64,000 nt of DNA from positions 7,727,366-7,791,365 of the forward strand of contig NC_088777.1 in NCBI RefSeq assembly GCF_954871325.1, in the 5' to 3' direction. Positions within the stretch are counted from its first letter, which is position 1, and each line of letters starts with the position of its first letter. The position numbers and the translations under genes were made by a program. Shown in pieces: positions 1 through 11,582 of the stretch. A model generated the notes under the pieces. The model was not told where the DNA came from, ran no database searches, and saw nothing but the letters and a program-made list of their open reading frames with translations. The DNA comes from Gordionus sp. m RMFG-2023 (lineage: Eukaryota > Nematomorpha > Gordioida > Chordodea > Parachordodidae).

Positions 1-30
1 ATTTCTTTAACTTATACTTTTTTGAAAAAG

Positions 31-3000
31 GCTTTGAGAGTGTCGATGGAAGAGCAAAGAGCTCGACAACAAGCCGAGGTTAGGTCTAACCAACAGCAAA
101 ACGAAAATACAGAAGGAACCGGGTTGCTAACCATACACGAAAGTAATATGCCAATGAGCGATGCTTCCAATGAAAATTCTAACGCGCAAGGTTTTTTTAA
201 AAATTTATTAAATGGCAGAATTGAAAAAATGGAAGGAGGAAGGAGATATGCGGAGAAGAATGAATGGGTAATCAAAATGTGAGGGGCTGGAGAAGAAGTA
301 AAGAATGAAGTTTATAGTATACAGTATCACATTTTTGTATCTAGATACTTTAATAACTCTGATTCTAATGGTTATTTTAAAGTTTTACATAATCTTTAAT
401 CTTTTGTGTGGGCCTCGTAATATATTTTTTTCATAAAATATGTTTTATTATTTAAATCCGGGCATTTTTGGAGGTGGTTAGATATACCCTAACGTGATAA
501 AAAAACACGTTTCAAGACTTGAGATTTTAGGTAATGATAAAGGTCCTATAAATATCCACCTTTCTGCCAAAAAAATGCCAAAAAAAACATTTTTTGAAAA
601 ATGTTACTTACGGGATCTTGCAGTTAGGGCCAGCTACGATATGATATGTGATTTACATTATTTTAAATCATTCATCTGAACATTTATGTCTCCAATAAAC
701 ATTGATGTTATATCGATCGTATAATGTAATCATTTACTCCATGGATCTATTTTTTTAAACACACTTTTAATTTTGCTTATTTTTTTAGTCAAAATTTTTA
801 TTAAACTAATAAGAAAACATAGTTATATATATATATAATCCGCAATGTGGTGTTATTGTTATTTTAAAAGGAAACGCGTCAAATCTAAGAACTAATAATT
901 TTTTTTTTCAAAATTTTTTTGGTACCGGAACTTAAAATCTCTTTCCTTTTTTAGTCAACTCAAAATGCATTTGCAAATTTATCCAAAAAAAAGAACAATT
1001 GAGTGAAGAAGAGATGCTATTGAACCAAGCTCTGGCTATGTCGATGGGCCTTAATCCTTCTACTGTCGTTATGCCAGCTTTGAAGGCCGATAAACATGGT
1101 ACCGACGAAAACGATGTAGTCATGAGCGACGATCAACAAATAGCTTTAGCGCTCCAGATGTCACTTGAACCAGAACATAGTTTGTTTTTTTTGAAAATAT
1201 TTATTTCTTATTTTTTTTTTTAGGTTTAGTTTGTCTATTAATGATTTGCATCGGGCCTAATTTTTTTTTTTTTTTAAATTAAAATTATTTATCTGCTTGG
1301 CCCAGCCCGAATTTATTTAAATATAGAAAAAATTTAATATAATCTTTTAATTGCAAAGATAATATTCTGCTCTTTGTTTCCTACAAAAATTTAAAAATAT
1401 AATCCACTACTTTTGTAATATGATTTTTTTGAATAAATAAATTCTATAGTAATATAATTCTTATACATCGACCATAAAAATTAAAATATAATTGAGGGTA
1501 ATATTTAAAATACAACAAATCCATTTTTTTTAAAAAAAATCTGAAAAAATGGGTATAGAACACTAATACTAAGTTGACGAAAAAAATACTGACAGAGAGC
1601 TTAATTTAAATAAAAATCAAATGTACAACTTATTAAATAGAATATGGAAAGCAATGGTTTTAAGGGTGATAATAAAAAATTTTTTAAAAAAGTATTTTAT
1701 TAGGAGAGCATAAAAACTTTTGGGGAAGGGGCGGGCAGGACCTGAGCGTATAACCTACTATCATTGTAGTATTATATCATGATGCCAATTATCGTTAAAT
1801 TGTCTTTATTATTTTCTTGATCGTAATCAAAGAAAATGATAATTTTTAGGTGTTCTATACTCTTTCACTTCTGATTTACAACTATCATATAATAATAATA
1901 ATCTTTTAACTTATATAAGCTTATCTATGTCTTTTTTTAAAAAAAATTATATCAAAATCATTTATAATATTGTCATCACATTATCCCAATCTGAAAATAT
2001 GGTGTCTTCATTGATAACTCAATGATTCATCAGGGATTATAAATTTTCTCCTTTCTATAATTTATATTCAACTCATATTCGGTTCAATACAAAACCCACA
2101 TGTAGCCTTGGTTTTGAAGTGAAGCTTCTTGAACTTTAAAATCTATCCCTCTTTATTTAATTAAGGCTGCTTTATAATAAGCGCGATTCGTTCAAGCAAT
2201 TTTTCGCTACTACTTTACATAATCAAGCCAATAAGAGGTGTGATTTAAAATTACTTGAGCGAAATGATGAAATCGTTACAGCTGTTTGCTAATATTTCAA
2301 AAACGAATGTTTCTTCTATAAATTCTAATATTTCAACAAGTAATATTAAGACCATGAATTTGCTGTGATTTTGTTAGCAATTGATTTCGCATCGCTTTGA
2401 GCGAATTGCGCTTACTATAAATGCAGCGAAGCGAAAGGTGCTTTATAATTTTAATAACAAAAAAAGATCCACAAATTAATAGCAGCCCCCTCCCCTCCAC
2501 CACTTTCGCATCTAAATTAAAAAAAATAACTTAACAATGAAAGGCTATGCATCGAAATAAAACTTAGACAGACCACTCTTATTGTCCTTTTTAGCCAACA
2601 ATCCCACCTGTCCATTTTTAGAAAAATGTAACCCGCTCTAAGTTTTTTTAAAATAATACGCACCCGCCCATTAGTCTAAAAAATATTGGCCGCCCGCCCA
2701 TTATCTAAAAAAAATTTAATCCACAACCCGCCAATATAAAATTTAAATATTCACATATTTTTTTTCCAATTTTTTAAGCTACTAATAAAAAAAAATGATT
2801 CCGTTTCAGTGCTTCTACCCCTTACATAAAAGTTTTATATATTAAGAAATTATTATATTCAACATTAAAAAAAATATTCAATTTAAATGGGCGGATAAGA
2901 AATTTATTTGATCAAAATAAAAATATTTATGAAAAAAAATCTAAAATTAAATATTCATTGATATTATTTGTGATTATAATGCAAAAATAATAATGAATTC

Positions 3001-4176
3001 ACATTTTCTAAATTCTAACACGTTATTCTTTGTTTTCCAATTGCCAAAATTTTGATAGTTTTGGTATATATATATTTTTTCTTTCCACAGGATATTTTTT
3101 AAAATTATATCCTTTTCCTCAATTAAGATCTTTAAATAAAAACTGAAACAATTAGTAATAAATTTAAAATATAAATCGTAACTAAACTAAGTAGTTGATA
3201 TCTTGCTAAATTATACAAATCAAAAAATCAAACTACTTACTTTTGGATTTAAATATTTTGTTATCTTATTGGTTAGGCTGCTTTCCACTCTCATCCTCCC
3301 ATCTGTTATGGTTTAATTTTGACGTGGATGCTATCTATTTTTAAACATTGAATTTATAATTTAATACCCTTTAGTTGAATTCTCTTTGCTTTTGGGGAAA
3401 TAGGTAAAATCTTATTTTTATCCACATCGATGTTATATTCTTTTAACCCACACCCACCCATTTTTAAAAACAGTGGGCGGGTAGTCTAGTTTTGTTCCCT
3501 AACCATCCGTCTAATTAGAATTTATTAGCTGGTGAGCATTTTAAAAAAAACAGCGTACGTTGGAGTTCCCTTTTTGAATGATCCTTTTTTTTAGAGAAAA
3601 TAATTTTGTAAAACTTATTATATAGCTGTTCAGGATGAAAATATGGATGTCGCGATGGAGAGTCCGCAGAGCTCCAAAGTTCAAGTTTTAAAACATGAAA
3701 TCAATTTTAGCTTAATTATATTCCTTTCACTTTAAAAATATTTTTAGTGTTGTTAAATGGCTCGATTTAGGCCATTTTGATTTCGTTAATGGGTGACATT
3801 CCTGCTATCTATTAACGAAATCTCCAGGCTTGCATAGTATTTTTTGGGCTAAAATATTGTGTTAGCCGTTTTTTTTGTAAAATCGTGCCCTTTAACAACA
3901 CTATACTCCTTTTAAATTATATTTTTAGCATATTTTGAGTTAAAATATATTAGCGTTATCTAAATCGGAAATTTTTTTGTAAATATATAGAAGTAATTAA
4001 TATAATCCATTTGGATCAGGATAATTTTAACTTTTTTAAAAAAGATTTTAAACAATGATATTTTAGTCAAACTACAGAAATATTTATTACAGAAAAATAT
4101 ACCAGCGACTTCTGGGGATATAATCAAAAAAGGCGATGATAACGATACCACAAAGGATTCTAAAGAAAAAAAATAG
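31..4176 (+). CDS. RPN10: Proteasome ubiquitin receptor Rpn10 (PSMD4), 3' part, four exons
   Basis: Rpn10 sits in the 26S proteasome regulatory particle and captures polyubiquitin through C-terminal UIM helices. The N-terminal VWA domain must lie left of the window. Visible exons are 31-190, 994-1179, 3626-3678 and 4093-4176, with phases that join. UIM 1 (ALRVSMEEQ) is nearly identical to the animal motif. UIM 2 is EEEMLLNQALAMSM and UIM 3 is DDQQIALALQMSL, each with the Ala...Ser core. The tail is acidic then Lys-rich, ending SKEKK-stop, as in other Rpn10 proteins. The usual segment resembling FLQSVLENLPGVDP is not recognisable, so a small exon may be missing from the model; the last acceptor (4091-4092) was chosen because it keeps phase 0. 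A polyadenylation-type AATAAA lies at 4254-4259. Identity is well supported; the 3' exon structure less so. Confidence 0.8.
1180..3625 (+). other. Large Rpn10 intron carrying repeats
   Basis: This 2.4-kb intron separates the UIM 2/3 exon from the penultimate exon. It holds a palindromic MITE at 2166-2427. It also holds two facing groups of cytosine-rich 'acccgccca' words near 2575-2740 and 3440-3500, which look like subterminal repeats of another degenerate element. No coding exon was recognised in it. Confidence 0.5.
2166..2427. mobile_element. MITE with GCTGC(T/A)TTATA terminal inverted repeats
   Basis: The left end GCTGCTTTATAATAAGCGC matches the reverse complement of the right end (GCGCTTACTATAAATGCAGC) with two or three mismatches. 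The inverted similarity continues inwards through the GCGATTCG words. About 260 bp, no coding capacity. No clear target duplication was seen. Confidence 0.6.
3745..3903. mobile_element. MITE, TAGTGTTGTTAAA family, copy in Rpn10 intron
   Basis: It starts TAGTGTTGTTAAATGGCTCG and ends CCCTTTAACAACACTA, an inverted pair. The internal blocks (CAGGCTTGCATAGTATTTTT and GTGTTAGCCGTTTTT) recur in copies near 25285, 32965, 47690, 57969 and 61832. TAG-starting termini of this sort are common in hAT-derived MITEs, but the 8-bp flanks do not match here. Confidence 0.6.
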
Positions 4177-4515
4177 AAAATTTTAATCGAAATCTATTTT
4201 TGTATACCCTTTTGATCCTTTTTTATAATTTATTTTATGATCTTTTAAAAAAAAATAAAAGTCGTTTTTTTTGTATATGATATAAATATTATGTTGAATT
4301 TATGTAATTTATTGAATAAATTATTTTCAAAAGTTAATCCTTATTAAAGAAATAGTCCTACACATGTCTAATATTTTACAAATTACCATTTAAATCTATG
4401 GCTTCTCTACCATAGGTTTTACTCCTGATTCAGGTTTTTTAAAGGTTCGAGTTCATTCACTGATTTGGGCTCGGGAAATAGTTGAGTTCTATCTATTCTG
4501 TTTTTTTAAACAAAA
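4177..4515. other. Intergenic, AT-rich
   Basis: This holds the presumed 3' UTR of Rpn10, including the AATAAA at 4254-4259, and the upstream region of the next gene. I see no repeat boundary or coding exon. Confidence 0.5.
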
Positions 4516-6184
4516 ATGAGAAGAGAAGCAATTCTTTCCTACCTTCTATGGACGTATATTACTTACAGTCACCATTTTAATAAATTCCTAGAATGATTCA
4601 TCATTTTATATTGATTTTAAAAAATTTAGAAATATTTGCTATAATAGTCTAATTTTGTCATAATTTTTGAGGATTTTATATTTTATTATTTTAAAAATAA
4701 ATTCTAAAATTTTCATTATTTTAAATAAACCCTTCTCTCCATCAACAACATTTTTGTCATATACTGGTTTGAATTTCCATCAATTTTTCGTCAAGATTTT
4801 TTAAGAATAATAGTTTTCTCCAAAATTATAACAAATAGGTTTAAATCTTTTACTTAACCATTCCATCTTCTGTCAATCTTTGAATAATTTTATCTTAATA
4901 TTTTCCATTTTAATATAAGCTTAGAAAAATTCATTTTAAATTGAAAAAAAATGGTTGATGTAACATTTTCAGAATTGTTAATAAAATTCTGGAAGAGGCA
5001 AGATATGCAAAAATCTCTGTTCAAGATCAATGGATCCATTGCTATGGTTAATCTCGTTGAATTTTTAACACATTCTTAAATTTCAAATTATTTTCATAAT
5101 TTTAGTTTTTCGTCAATACCTTTTTCTAAAGGTCTGCAAAATTCCAAAGGATAGATCCGACACTTGGGTTGAAAAGAGTTATTGTAGTTAATTTTTATTT
5201 CGAGTTAAGATTTTTTTTTAGCTAGATTAGGTTTGTTTTGGAAATATTCTTATGATATAATCAGTAAGATATTGATAAATCATGGTTTGATTATATATTA
5301 TTTAATATTTTGTCAATTTTATTTCTTATAACATACTAAATAAATTATGATAATTTTTTTTTACAATTTGATTTTTAAGTCAAGTTGGGTCGGGAATATG
5401 AAATTATTTTTATGTCCGAGTCGGGTGGGGTAAAATCAAAATCAGTTGAAGTCTGCCACAATAGAATTCCAAAGGAAAGGGATGCCAGAATTATTGCTCC
5501 CATAAAATGTTTTTCTTTCCATGGTCTGAGTCCAAAATATTGGTATGTTGCAGGTCCACTTCTTTTATCAGGTTAAAATTTTTTTAAAAAAATATTCCGT
5601 TATATCTGGACTTCCATTTTCCATCTGCATCTTTCCCTTTCGAAATATATACAATCTGGCTGCAATCTAGAAATTTATATAGCGTTCTAAGGTGTCTAAT
5701 AATTTTGGTACATTCATCCTAAATTTATTATTTCTATTTAAATATTATTACATAAATACGGGACGAGTTATAAAAGTTATGTGGTCGATAAATATTCATT
5801 CTAGAAAAATGATTATCTGGTTTTAATAATAAATTTATACTAAATTTTTAGATTTTATTTTAAAATTGTTGTCCCTAAAACGGCATAGTGTTTACGCAAG
5901 TAACAAAGCAGGCCATGGCTATGAGTGTTTTGCTTCTAATTCGAATTTTTCACATTCATATCCTGATGGATGCAAAGACAAATCAAAATACTTTCTTAGG
6001 ATAAAGGTCACATGCTGCTCGGCAGAGACTTTTATTCCATACATAGGGGGTATTAATGACGTAAGATTGCTATTGAAATTGGTGAGGAGTGTAAGTATGA
6101 AAACACTATCCTATCGTCATATGAATAAAACTGAAGGGAGGCAGTGGAATATTTTTAATTTAATAGGAGGGGGCTAGGGAATAA
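4516..6184 (+). CDS. Putative novel gene, six exons, 207 residues, function unknown
   Basis: I propose exons 4516-4553, 4973-5046, 5106-5186, 5380-5553, 5852-6090 and 6167-6184. All have GT-AG borders, successive phases agree, and the total is 624 nt ending in TAA. The product begins MRREAILSYLLWT, a short hydrophobic start that could be a weak signal peptide or anchor. The middle contains VCHNRIPKERDARIIAPIK, then KCFSFHGLSPKYWYVAD. The next exon is Cys- and aromatic-rich (HGYECFASNSNFSHSYPDGC, later FLRIKVTCCSAE). Base composition of exons 3-5 is clearly less AT-rich than the flanks. Paired cysteines suggest an extracellular or lumenal protein. I do not recognise the family. The first and last exons are the least certain; the gene could also continue past 6184. 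It is an inference from splice phase and composition, not homology. Confidence 0.42.
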
Positions 6185-6336
6185 AATTAGGAAAGAAGCA
6201 GGGGAGGATATTTTAAATGTGCAAAGGGGGAGCATTTTTGATATGGGTAGTAAAATTTTAAGTTATAAAATTGTCATTGGCTAGGGCAAGTGTAAAATTC
6301 CTGGCCTAGAAGGGTTAATATATATTTTTTAAATAG

Positions 6337-6344
6337 CTTATAAT
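6337..6344. repeat. 8-bp target site duplication, left copy
   Basis: CTTATAAT immediately precedes the CAGAG terminus at 6345 and is repeated exactly at 14816-14823 after the opposite CTCTG terminus. An 8-bp duplication is the hAT signature. Confidence 0.85.
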
Positions 6345-6727
6345 CAGAGTTGGGCAGTACCGCGAATACTTGTATCTAAGATACAAGATCCTCTTGTATC
6401 TTGTACTCAGTATCTTATTTTTTTAATAAGATACTAGTATCTGTATCTAAGATCCTTTATTTTGAAAAGAATCTTGTATCTTTTTAATTCTCTTTAAAAA
6501 TATACAGATTCTTTTTAATATTCATGTTTAAAACATTTACATAATGTAACTTTATTTTCTTCGTGAAATCTTGTATTATTTTCTTTATTTTTTCCCTCTA
6601 TATTTTAAATATATTGATAACCAAAATTAGTTGGAGAGGTCACAAAGATAGATAGATTAAAAATAACAACACCAAAACTAAATAGGAGAAGGATATATTT
6701 TACATGTAATATTTTTTAATTTGTAGA

Positions 6728-6961
6728 ATGTTTAACAATCATAGTAGTGAAGATGAAATTACAAGGATAGGTTCTCCTGAATCAAATCCGAATCTTAAAA
6801 TTCTAGATGAAAAATTTAGTAATTTATGTGAAAAAGAACAAGGTACACCTGAATGTCAAAATTGCACAAGTAAAAAAGTTATTATAGATTCAACAAACTC
6901 CTTTACAAACTTTGTTAAACATATTAAAGTATATTATACATTTTTATTTTATAATTATTAA
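6728..6961 (+). pseudogene. N-terminal hAT transposase fragment with BED-like zinc finger
   Basis: The 77-residue frame begins MFNNHSSEDEITRIG after an AT-rich leader. It contains CQNC followed about 20 residues later by NFVKHIK, the C-x2-C...H layout of BED fingers that open many hAT transposases. It stops just before the inserted element at 6978. No continuation of this protein was found beyond the insertion, so it is taken as a truncated relic of the outer element. Confidence 0.45.
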
Positions 6962-7279
6962 CATAATAATACCTATACAGGGTTGCCATGTCTCCCCCCA
7001 TCAGCGGGAGACTCCCACAATTTTTTAGTTTACACGCAGACATCTCTCTCCCGCAAAACTAGCGTAATTAGAAATCTCCTGTAAAAATCTACCGCATTTT
7101 TTTAATTTTTCCCGAATTTTTTTTTTAGTATTTTAACGGTTTTAATATATAAATAATAATTTTGAGAGACATTAATTGATTATTTTTATATTTTTAAAAT
7201 AAATTTTAAATATTTATTCAAACATGTCTATTTTGTAAATTTCTTTCTATCCTGTTTTATTTTTATCCAATAATAAATC

Positions 7280-8140
7280 TTTCATTCATATAAGTCAGTA
7301 CAGGAGAGTTATCTACATCGATTGCAATACAAAAATATTCTCAAAAATAATAAATAATACAGATGCAAATACATTTGTGGAAATCGTATACATCTATCAT
7401 TTAGTTCAACATTCACAGAGTTATATCATCACAATGTGGGTCGAAGCTTTTTCTCATGATATTTAACGACTCCAATATAAGTGCAAACCTTACTTGTGGC
7501 AGAACAAAAATGTGCAAGGCTATCACAAGTGTTTTAGTACCTGAATCCTAGAGGTCAATTCTAGACGATTTGAAAGATGGGCATCCATATGCAATTCTAA
7601 CAGATGCATTTAATAGGGAAATATTAAAACATTTTCCTCGATCCTTCGCTATTTCAACAAGAATAAGAACATTTCAATAAAACTATTAAAAATTTTTCCT
7701 CGGATATTGAAAAGTCCAAAAATGTAGCTAGCCACATAAAGGTAAATATAGCTGATTCAGGGTTACCAATGATTTGCATGTCAGCTTTCTGCGCTGATAA
7801 TGCTTCTGTAAATTTTGGCTAAAATCAAAGTTACCGAATCGCAGCACAATAATGAATTATTGGCTGTATATGCCATATACTACATAATTCTAACAAGAAG
7901 GCAACGAATATACTATCTGAGGATGTCGAAATAATTGTGATGAAATGTTTTAACGAATTTAATTTATCAACTAAAAGAGTTAATGAATTAAAAGAGTTGA
8001 TGAAGTGGTCTGACTTGGAATGGTGTGAGTTGTTGCGATATATACATATCAGATGTTGTCATTAATACCTGCCATCGATAGAATTTTAAAATTTTACAAA
8101 CCTTAAAAAATATACTTCTTAAATAGAGATTTTAAAAGCT
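7280..8140 (+). repeat. Left arm of internal inverted repeat
   Basis: Segments such as GATGGGCATCCATATGCAAT (about 7577) and CTGCCATCGATAGAATTTTA (about 8069) reappear reversed near 9465 and 9157. The two arms differ by small indels and substitutions and by a larger deletion on the right side. Confidence 0.65.
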
Positions 8141-8159
8141 GTCCTAAAATTTTGAAAAT

Positions 8160-8820
8160 TTTTTTCAAGTATGAAATGGCAGAAGCATATTTGGGATTCG
8201 TTTTACATGTAGGAAATCTACTTTATGCACTTAATATTCCTTTGCAATCAGAATACTCTTTATTAAAAAAGATTCACAAAATACAGCTATGTTCATCTCT
8301 ATAGTTAAAAATTGATAATAAATTTTATGGCGCTATTGCTAAAAATATAAAATGTTCAAACAATAATCTAATTAATACATTTTTAAATGAAGCAGATATT
8401 TTTATTAAGACAATTTTAGAATATTTACAATCAAAATTTGATTTTAATAACTCTATTTACAAATGTATAAATATTATGACCTTGGAAGAGAAACCATTAA
8501 TTGATGGTTTTTATAATTTAATAAATATATTAAAAATACCATAAGACATTGATATCTTGTTTGAGGAGATTGTAATTCTCTCTATTTTTTATGATTCGCC
8601 AAAATACTTAAAGTTAGATGGTCTAAAAGCAGAGGAAAAATGGGTAGAATTTTTTCGTAATAACGATAAATCTCCATGATTGGAAAAAAATATGCGAGTA
8701 TATCTTCTCCTTACCTCATTCTAATGCCTCATCCGAGCGCATTTTTGGCCTGATGAGGACCACCTGGGAAAAAGAGAGAAATGATTACTTTAACAACATT
8801 AGAGGCCGAGCTAATGGTTA
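8160..8820 (+). pseudogene. Decayed hAT transposase (C-terminal region)
   Basis: In the plus strand a broken reading frame ends with PHSNASSERIFGLMRTTW and KERNDYFNNIRG, the conserved C-terminal dimerisation motif of hAT transposases. Several frame changes and stops interrupt the upstream part. It belongs to the 6978-10156 element. Confidence 0.55.
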
Positions 8821-9109
8821 AACAAATATATAATATATCATGCCAGAAATTTTATAAATATCTCAATAACAACGGTAAACATTTAGTTCTATTATATAAA
8901 TATATAATATAATTAAGTTTTAGGAAGTTATAAAATTTATTGTCAATTATTAATTGTAAAGATGAACACATCTTCAGCATAATTTTGTGAATCTTTATTA
9001 AGATTCTTCTGATTGCAACTACACATTAACAGCATGTAGTAGATTTCCTACATGTGAAATCATTTCTAAATATACCTCTGCCATTCATTATTGAAAAAAA
9101 ATTTCAAAA

Positions 9110-9770
9110 TTTTATAATCTTTATTTAAGAAATATTTTTTAAAGGTTTATAAAATTTTAAAATTCTATCGATGGCGGGTATTAGGAACATATCGCAACCA
9201 ACATTGTGCTGACTCAATTCTGTAAATACACTCTGTTTTTACCAAATTCAATGAGGCATTATCAGATCAGAAAGCTGACATGCAATTTATTGATAATCTC
9301 GAATCTGCTATATTTACCATTATATGGTTAGTGATTTCTTGATTTTTCACTATTTGAGGGGGAAAAATTTAATAGTTTTTATTAAAATTAATTTTGTTGA
9401 ATTAGCAGAGGATCTAGGGAGATATTTTAGTATTTCCCTTATTAGATGCATCTGTTAGAATTGCATATGTATGCCCATCTTTCAAATCGTCAAGATTTGA
9501 CCTCCTGCATTTAAGTCATAAAACATTGATGATAGCCTTGCTCATTTTTGTTTTACAAGTATAGTTTTCATTTATATTAGAGTCGTTAAATATTATGGGG
9601 AAAAGATTCTACTAATATTGTGATGATAAGTATCTCTGTGAATGTTGTACTACAAGATAAGTGATTACAATTGCCACAATTGTAGTTGCATCTGTATTAT
9701 TTCTTATTTTTGGAGTACCTTATTATGTATTTAAACGTGATACGTGATAATTAAGCGCCTATCCCTATAA
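9110..9770 (-). repeat. Right arm of internal inverted repeat
   Basis: Reverse-complement partner of 7280-8140. For example TTGCATATGTATGCCCATC at about 9460 and GTCGTTAAATATTATGGGG at about 9591 match the left arm reversed. The arm is shorter than its partner. Confidence 0.65.
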
Positions 9771-10791
9771 TGTTATACACACACACGGTAGATTTATAAT
9801 TGCGTTAGTTTTGCGGGACATTCGCATAAAATTTTTTAATTGTAAAATTAAAATCGTTTTTTTAATATAAAAATTTATCTTGTTTACATTCTTTTATATT
9901 TAAAAAAGATCGTTGGTTTTTTTTAATTAACATATTTTAATTAATCAAGATGTTATTTTATTTTGAAAAATAGTTACCGACTTTGTATTTATAAACTAAT
10001 TATAAAAATAATAGGCGGATAACTAAATCAATTCAAAATCACGGGCAAAGGCCGAATATTTTTTTTTAGCAATTTTTATATTTCTACCGCAATTTTCATT
10101 TTTCTCCCGCATCCAAATTCCTCTCGCAATTTGGATATTTTGACCTGGCAATCCTGTATCTATACTTAAGTCCCTCTTAGATAATTGTTATTAAAATTTT
10201 TAATGGAAGATGGTTGATTATAAAATTAAAATCATTTTGGATATATATATTTTTTTTGGAGGCCGATCCGATATTCCCGATATTAAATTTATATCGGTCG
10301 ATTACCTATCCGATATCATATCTAATTTTGTATTCTGTAAAGATAGCAATGGTTTTAATTTTTAATATACTTTTTATTAGTATAACATCTATAATTTAAC
10401 TATACCATAACTTATGCCATTTAAATATATTATAATGATCAGTTATAGTTTATATTCAATTCAATTGCAATTCTAAAAGTATATAAAATATTTTTATTCT
10501 TAAATCACTTTTATATAATAAGTAATAACATTAATCTATCTACATAATAAGTAATAAACAATTATATTATGAAATTTGAAAAAAATATTTAAAATAATAT
10601 TTAACATGAATATATGGAAGATTTTTTATAAATACCAATATTTCCGATTTATCAGAGGTCAGCTTGCGGCGATAGTAACTGCCAATATCACCAGCTTCAC
10701 TAAAAACAGATTCTGTAGTGATTATCGCACACTTCAGAATGCGCAAAAAAATAACAATATGGCAGAATGTTTATTAATTAATTATTATTTT

Positions 10792-11530
10792 CAGGGTTGT
10801 GCATTTGACCGATCAAATACGTATTGTTAAATATGGTCAAATTCAAATATATGTTTTTTTAAGTCAATATTAACTTTATTTTAAATATAATATAAAATGA
10901 ATCTATAATATTAATCTTTAAATTCATTGTCATTCAATAACTAACGTTTAGCTCTCTGTAGCAGAGTCTTGCTCTGACTCATATTCAATATTATCATTTT
11001 CTATAATATTTTTTAATCAATTTTTGATGTCGAGATCTTTCGATTTCTATTTTCAAAAGAATTTTAACCCAAATCGAGCTATTTCTTTAAAAGAACTAGG
11101 AATTGTTAGTCTCTTAATGGGCATGATGGCAAAGTTTAATCTATTAACTTGAGGTCGGAATTGATTATTTCTTATGGAAATTACTGTTTTCCACATAATT
11201 TGCTATTAAACATGCTGATTTTGCTTCTGAAATTAATTATATCACTTAAAATATTTTGGTCATCGCAACCTTGTAAAATGCCTAATTCTTGAATTATATC
11301 ATATACTTCATTGAATTCTCTACTAGTGAGATGCTCCTCTTTATATTGGGGACCCAAAAAATAAGCAACATTGTGATAACATGTATTTATATCGTTTCCT
11401 GTTTTAAACAGATTTTTAATTTTTTTTTCTTTTGATTTTTTAGAGCATTTGACCGTATTTGACCAGGTCAAATACTCCTCCAGTCAATTGACTGAATTTA
11501 ACCGGTCAATTGACCGACTTGCCAACCCTG
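10792..11530 (-). mobile_element. Short hAT element with GACC/GGTC-rich ends
   Basis: The left end CAGGGTTGTGCATTTGACC pairs with the right end GGTCAATTGACCGACTTGCCAACCCTG (read in two parts). The flanks ATTATTTT (10784-10791) and ATTATTAT (11531-11538) form an 8-bp duplication with one mismatch. Its minus strand carries a transposase remnant. Confidence 0.72.
11181..11471 (-). pseudogene. hAT transposase fragment
   Basis: The 96-residue minus-strand frame includes CYHNVAYFLGPQYKEEHL and later EFNEVYDIIQEL. This resembles the 'A-x-FLDPRFK' segment that precedes the dimerisation region in hAT transposases. No DDE catalytic residues were found. It lies wholly inside the element at 10792-11530. 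Confidence 0.45.
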
Positions 11531-11582
11531 ATTATTATTAAAAATACACATAAAAATAGATTTCGATTTTATTTATAAAAAT

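Larger units (their letters stand above)
6978..10156 (+). mobile_element. Nested hAT element with foldback arms
   Basis: The left end CAGGGTTGCCATGTCTC pairs with the right end ...GACCTGGCAATCCTG. The flanks TACCTATA (6970-6977) and TATCTATA (10157-10164) form an 8-bp duplication with one mismatch. In the core (about 8690-8815, plus strand) is a hAT dimerisation remnant reading SNASSERIFGLMRTTWEKER, out of frame with its surroundings and without a long open frame. Unusually, the region about 7280-8140 recurs in inverted orientation at about 9110-9770, so the element is a large stem around the transposase remnant. Confidence 0.75.

Noticed and set aside
4069-4176. Alternative last Rpn10 exon starting at the TTTTAG acceptor (reading LQKYLLQKNIP)
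   Set aside because: It requires phase 1 whereas the preceding exon ends in phase 0; the CAG acceptor at 4091-4092 fits.
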